Assembly (NCBI RefSeq): GCF_900231835.1 | Contig: NZ_OCTN01000009.1 | Location: 36,555 to 100,554, forward strand | Origin: Pontivivens marinum | GTDB taxonomy: Bacteria; Pseudomonadota; Alphaproteobacteria; Rhodobacterales; Rhodobacteraceae | Direction of reading: 5' to 3' | DNA length: 64,000 nucleotides | Part shown: piece by piece, positions 61,338 to 64,000 of the stretch | How the letters are laid out: the number at the start of each line of letters is the position of its first letter | Numbering within the stretch: the first letter of the stretch is position 1 | Made by a program: the position numbers and the translations under genes | The notes under the pieces: generated by a model | What the model saw: only the letters and a program-made list of their open reading frames with translations | The model's database searches: none | Told to the model about the DNA's origin: nothing

Positions 61338-62378
61338 ATGCGTAACGTGTACCAAAACCTACCGGACAGCATCGGTAACACGCCGCTGATCCGCCTGCGT
61401 CAGGCCAGTGAGGCAACTGGCTGTGAGATTTGGGGTAAGGCAGAGTTCCTGAACCCCGGTCAGTCGGTCAAGGATCGGCCCGCCCTGTTCATGATCCGCG
61501 ACGCCGTTGCGCGCGGCGATCTGCGCCCCGGTGGCACGATTGTTGAGGGGACCGCCGGCAATACCGGTATCGGCCTCAGCCTCGTCGGTGCCGCGATGGG
61601 GTTCCGGTCGGTTATTGTGATTCCTGAGACGCAAAGTCAGGAAAAAAAGGACATGCTGCGCCTTGCCGGTGCGGAATTGGTTGAGGTGCCTGCGGTGCCC
61701 TATCGCAACCCCAACAACTATGTGCGCTATTCGCAGCGGCTTGCCGCCGCCTTGGCCAAGACGGAGCCGAATGGCGCTATCTGGGCGAACCAGTTTGACA
61801 ACGTCGCAAACCGCCAGTCGCATCTGGAAACCACCGGACCCGAGATTTGGGAGCAAACCGGCGGTAAGGTTGACGGATTTATCTGTTCCGTTGGATCGGG
61901 TGGCACGCTGGCCGGAACCGGTATGGCATTACAGCCAAAGGACGTGAAAATCGGCATTGCGGACCCTGATGGATCGGCGCTGTACCAGTATTACGCAAAT
62001 GGCGCGCTGGGCTCGTCCGGCTCCTCCATCACTGAGGGGATCGGGCAGGGGCGTGTGACCGCAAACCTTGAGGGGTTCACCCCCGACATGGCCTTTAACA
62101 TTCCAGACAGTGAGGCAGTGCCCGTCGCGTTCGATTTGTTGGAGCATGAGGGGCTGTGCCTTGGCGGGTCGTCGGGTGTGAACATTGCCGGTGCGATGCG
62201 GATGGCGCGTGAAATGGGCCCCGGTAAAACCATCGTGACGATCCTGTGCGATTACGGCACGCGCTATCAGTCCAAGCTGTACAACCCTGAATTCCTGCGG
62301 ACCAAAAACCTGCCCGTGCCACATTGGCTGGTTGAGGGCCGCGACGATATTCCGGCGGTTTACGAGGACGCTGAGTAA
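61338..62378 (+). CDS. cysK: cysteine synthase
   Basis: 346-residue PLP enzyme, O-acetylserine sulfhydrylase family. The PLP lysine is in GQSVKDRPALFMI (about residue 45), the substrate loop TAGNTGIGL near 72-80, and the PLP-phosphate loop SVGSGGTLAGTG near 179-190. It makes cysteine from O-acetylserine and sulfide. The C-terminus (about 320-346) is slightly longer than in CysK of enterics. It may form a small operon with alaX 22 bases downstream. Confidence 0.9.
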   Translation: MRNVYQNLPDSIGNTPLIRLRQASEATGCEIWGKAEFLNPGQSVKDRPALFMIRDAVARGDLRPGGTIVEGTAGNTGIGLSLVGAAMGFRSVIVIPETQSQEKKDMLRLAGAELVEVPAVPYRNPNNYVRYSQRLAAALAKTEPNGAIWANQFDNVANRQSHLETTGPEIWEQTGGKVDGFICSVGSGGTLAGTGMALQPKDVKIGIADPDGSALYQYYANGALGSSGSSITEGIGQGRVTANLEGFTPDMAFNIPDSEAVPVAFDLLEHEGLCLGGSSGVNIAGAMRMAREMGPGKTIVTILCDYGTRYQSKLYNPEFLRTKNLPVPHWLVEGRDDIPAVYEDAE

Positions 62379-62400
62379 ACGCACCTAGGGGAGCAAAACC

Positions 62401-63120
62401 ATGACCGAGCCACTTTTCCGCGCAGATGCCTATCTGCGCGAGGCCTCCGCGCGCGTTCTGACATCCTCGGCTGAGGGAATCGTGTTGGATCGTTCGATTT
62501 ACTATCCCACTGGCGGCGGGCAGCCCGGTGATGGCGGCGTGCTGGAGTGGGACGGTGGCGTGACCCCGATCACGACGGCTGTAAAGGGTGATGGCGACGC
62601 TATCGTGCTGATCCCTGCTGAGGGCGCCGCCCTGCCGCCCGTAGGCGCCGAGCTGCGTCAGGTGCTGGACTGGCAGCGGCGCTATGGCCACATGCGCGTC
62701 CACACCGCGCTGCACCTGCTGTCGGTCGTTATCCCGCTGCCGGTGAGTGGCGGTAGTATCAGCGCGCAAAAGGGGCGATTGGATTTCGACATGCCCGAGG
62801 CCCCTGAGGATAAGCAAGCGGTTGAGGATGCACTGAACGCCCTGATCGCAGCGGATCACGAGGTGACCGAGAGCTGGATCACCGATGCGGAACTGGATGC
62901 AAACCCCGAGCTGGTCAAAACCATGTCGGTTCAGCCCCCACGTGGGTCGGGTCATATCAGGCTGGTTCGCATCGGGTCGGGCGCGGATCAGATCGACCTG
63001 CAACCCTGCGGTGGCACCCATGTTCGGCGCACCGCAGAGGTCGGTCCGGTGCGTCTGGGAAAGGTCGAAAAGAAGGGCCGTCAGAACCGTCGTGTCACTT
63101 TACATCTTTTAGATAGCTAA
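62401..63120 (+). CDS. alaX: alanyl-tRNA editing protein AlaX
   Basis: 239-residue free-standing AlaRS-type editing domain. It has an N-terminal beta-barrel (about 1-95) with [11 protein letters not shown], and the zinc site HMRVHTALH (about residues 98-106) plus QPCGGTH (about 201-207), i.e. HxxxH and CxxxH. It deacylates Ser- or Gly-mischarged tRNA-Ala. The gene ends 54 bases before a tRNA-Ser gene. Type AlaX-II/M by length. Confidence 0.9.
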   Translation: MTEPLFRADAYLREASARVLTSSAEGIVLDRSIYYPTGGGQPGDGGVLEWDGGVTPITTAVKGDGDAIVLIPAEGAALPPVGAELRQVLDWQRRYGHMRVHTALHLLSVVIPLPVSGGSISAQKGRLDFDMPEAPEDKQAVEDALNALIAADHEVTESWITDAELDANPELVKTMSVQPPRGSGHIRLVRIGSGADQIDLQPCGGTHVRRTAEVGPVRLGKVEKKGRQNRRVTLHLLDS

Positions 63121-63174
63121 ACGGTGCGGTTGGCCCTTGCGCTCCGCGATGGCATCAGTATAACCCGCCCCAAC

Positions 63175-63264
63175 GGACAGGTGGCCGAGTGGTCGAAGGC
63201 GCACGCCTGGAAAGTGTGTAGGCGGGAGACCGTCTCCAGGGTTCGAATCCCTGTCTGTCCGCCA
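63175..63264 (+). tRNA. tRNA-Ser (anticodon GGA)
   Basis: Ninety bases with encoded CCA. Acceptor GGACAGG pairs with TCTGTCC (one G-T), D-loop TGGCCGAGTGGT, anticodon stem CACGC/GTGTG around loop CTGGAAA with GGA at 63209-63211, a long variable arm typical of tRNA-Ser, and T-loop GGTTCGAATCC. Confidence 0.96.
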
Positions 63265-63356
63265 ATAAGCTCGCGATCCGCGTGGTAGTAATGTAATTAT
63301 ATTCAATAACTTGCGGATGTATATCCGGAGTTACAGTTTATATTAATGTTGGTTTT

Positions 63357-63390
63357 GCTACACATTGCGCTACACAATCTGTAGCTCAAT
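63357..63390. repeat. GCTACACA direct repeats and inverted repeat downstream of tRNA-Ser
   Basis: GCTACACA occurs at 63357-63364 and 63369-63376; ATTGCGCTACA (63364-63374) and TGTAGCTCAAT (63380-63390) form an 11-base inverted repeat with one mismatch. It lies 92 bases after tRNA-Ser, before a gene of foreign look, and could be part of an integrase attachment region. No integrase is in view. Confidence 0.45.
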
Positions 63391-63520
63391 GCGTTTGTGG
63401 TGCGTGAGGGTTTATCGCGGGATCTCCCGTTGCGCTGAGATCACGACGTGTCTTCGCCTTTGACGTAGGGCAGGGCCCCAAAGTGGGGCGCCCTCGGCGT
63501 GATTAGGCGACGTTCGATAC

Positions 63521-64000
63521 CTAGGCGGAGGGATCCCAACCCGCCTCCACCGCATCCAGGAGCGCCGAGATATACGTGCGCCCATGGCGGTGGTAGATCT
63601 CGGACGTCGTCCGGATATCTGACCGGAAAGGTTCCGGTGGCACAATCAGATCGGGGCGGTGAGCTTTGATGTGAGAATGTAGAGCCTTCTCGACGCAAAT
63701 CGCCCGATGTTCCGTCTCCAACCCGACGGATCGCAGAACGGAACCCTTCGTTAGCTCTGGGTCAATTTGCACCTGACGCATCCGGAATTCCGGATTCGAA
63801 CTGAAGCCGAGTTTGATTACGGACAGGTCGGGAAGCGTAAAATCGAGCAAGTAGATTTTGCTTGGCTTCGACGTCCAGCTTTGCCCGCAACCTGCGCAAT
63901 CGACATCGCCGTGACGCATGTTCGCGACAGAGACATCCTGGCGATGACCGCAAGTGTGCTCATAGCGACGATAGCTGACATTTTTCCGGACAGAGGGTCC
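63521..64000 (-). CDS. zinc-ribbon GIY-YIG (MUG113/T5orf172-like) protein, partial at window edge
   Basis: At least 160 residues; the frame is open to base 64000, so the ATG at 63919 is internal and the real start is outside. Visible order: a Cys/His-rich repeat unit HTCGHRQDVSVANMRHGDV then DCAGCGQSW, a zinc-ribbon pattern, followed by a GIY-YIG-like domain IYLLDFTLP...VIKLGFSSNPEFRMRQVQ with conserved Gly and Arg, and a helical C-terminus. Related proteins are common on phages and genomic islands. A small GC hairpin GCCCC-AAAGT-GGGGC lies at 63475-63489 downstream. Nuclease activity is uncertain. Confidence 0.65.
   Translation of the reverse strand, partial: GPSVRKNVSYRRYEHTCGHRQDVSVANMRHGDVDCAGCGQSWTSKPSKIYLLDFTLPDLSVIKLGFSSNPEFRMRQVQIDPELTKGSVLRSVGLETEHRAICVEKALHSHIKAHRPDLIVPPEPFRSDIRTTSEIYHRHGRTYISALLDAVEAGWDPSA

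Noticed and set aside
63412..63698. Short minus-strand open frames downstream of the GIY-YIG gene
   Set aside because: They overlap that gene in other frames, lack ribosome-binding sites and show no domain.
1..64000. CRISPR arrays, rRNA genes, insertion sequences
   Set aside because: No regularly spaced repeats, rRNA-like stretches or transposase genes with terminal inverted repeats were seen.

Overview
The window is GC-rich, tightly packed chromosomal DNA that reads like a marine alphaproteobacterium of the Rhodobacterales (Roseobacter group). The basis is gene content: a DddL-type DMSP lyase with an AcuI-type acrylyl-CoA reductase and a BCCT carrier, ectoine hydrolase/deacetylase (DoeA/DoeB), many ABC uptake systems, a TRAP binding protein, a ScfR-type regulator, and a photolyase/FAD oxidoreductase/DUF1365/cyclopropane synthase/ChrR group resembling the RpoE singlet-oxygen regulon of Rhodobacter. 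The genus cannot be fixed from the sequence alone. About 60 protein genes and one tRNA are supported. No gap between genes exceeds about 300 bases.

Layout. 1-2.3 kb: end of an ectoine-degradation operon (doeA partial, doeB) and gluconokinase. 2.4-7.6 kb: complete peptide-type ABC transporter. 7.6-10.8 kb: TetR regulator divergent from an FAD oxidoreductase/DUF2855 pair, with a perfect palindromic operator between them. 10.8-16.7 kb: PuuA-like glutamine synthetase divergent from a PotFGHI-type polyamine transporter and a GNAT gene. 16.7-20.4 kb: sulfurtransferase, GNAT, aromatic/aspartate aminotransferase, ornithine cyclodeaminase family protein, then a strong hairpin and a 24-residue membrane peptide gene. 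20.4-25.0 kb (minus strand): ScfR-type regulator and a three-gene signalling operon (receiver-only response regulator, two-helix peptide, symporter-histidine kinase). 25.3-32.5 kb: LIV-type ABC operon ending in acetyl-CoA synthetase. 32.5-34.7 kb: YbjN-like secreted protein and a ThDP enzyme.

34.8-38.6 kb: an unusual translationally coupled operon (CHASE2 membrane protein, small exported four-Cys protein, M48 lipoprotein protease) whose upstream region and first codons look more AT-rich than the neighbours. 38.7-43.2 kb (minus strand): thiolase, DddL, two rhodaneses, acyl-CoA dehydrogenase and SDR in one operon. 43.5-47.9 kb: MFS drug exporter, gamma-glutamyltransferase, solitary TRAP binding protein. 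48.0-52.6 kb: DUF2182/DUF1326 pair, AcuI, BCCT carrier. 52.6-60.1 kb: class V aminotransferase-like protein, then the light/singlet-oxygen stress cluster flanked by two RpoE-like promoter matches. 60.1-63.1 kb: cyclotransferase-NUDIX fusion, cysteine synthase, AlaX. 63.2-64.0 kb: tRNA-Ser(GGA), then a zinc-ribbon/GIY-YIG gene running off the edge, which looks like the start of an integrated element.

How the parts work together: BCCT uptake, DddL cleavage of DMSP to DMS and acrylate, and AcuI reduction of acryloyl-CoA form a dispersed DMSP module. The ScfR regulator, symporter-kinase system and LIV-acs operon sit side by side and probably form an acetate/short-chain-acid sensing and activation locus. 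The polyamine transporter and PuuA-like enzyme fit polyamine-nitrogen use.

The most unusual material is the CHASE2/M48 operon, a ChrR-like protein that has lost the zinc cysteines of its anti-sigma domain and has no adjacent sigma factor, and the miniprotein whose Shine-Dalgarno is buried in a near-perfect hairpin.
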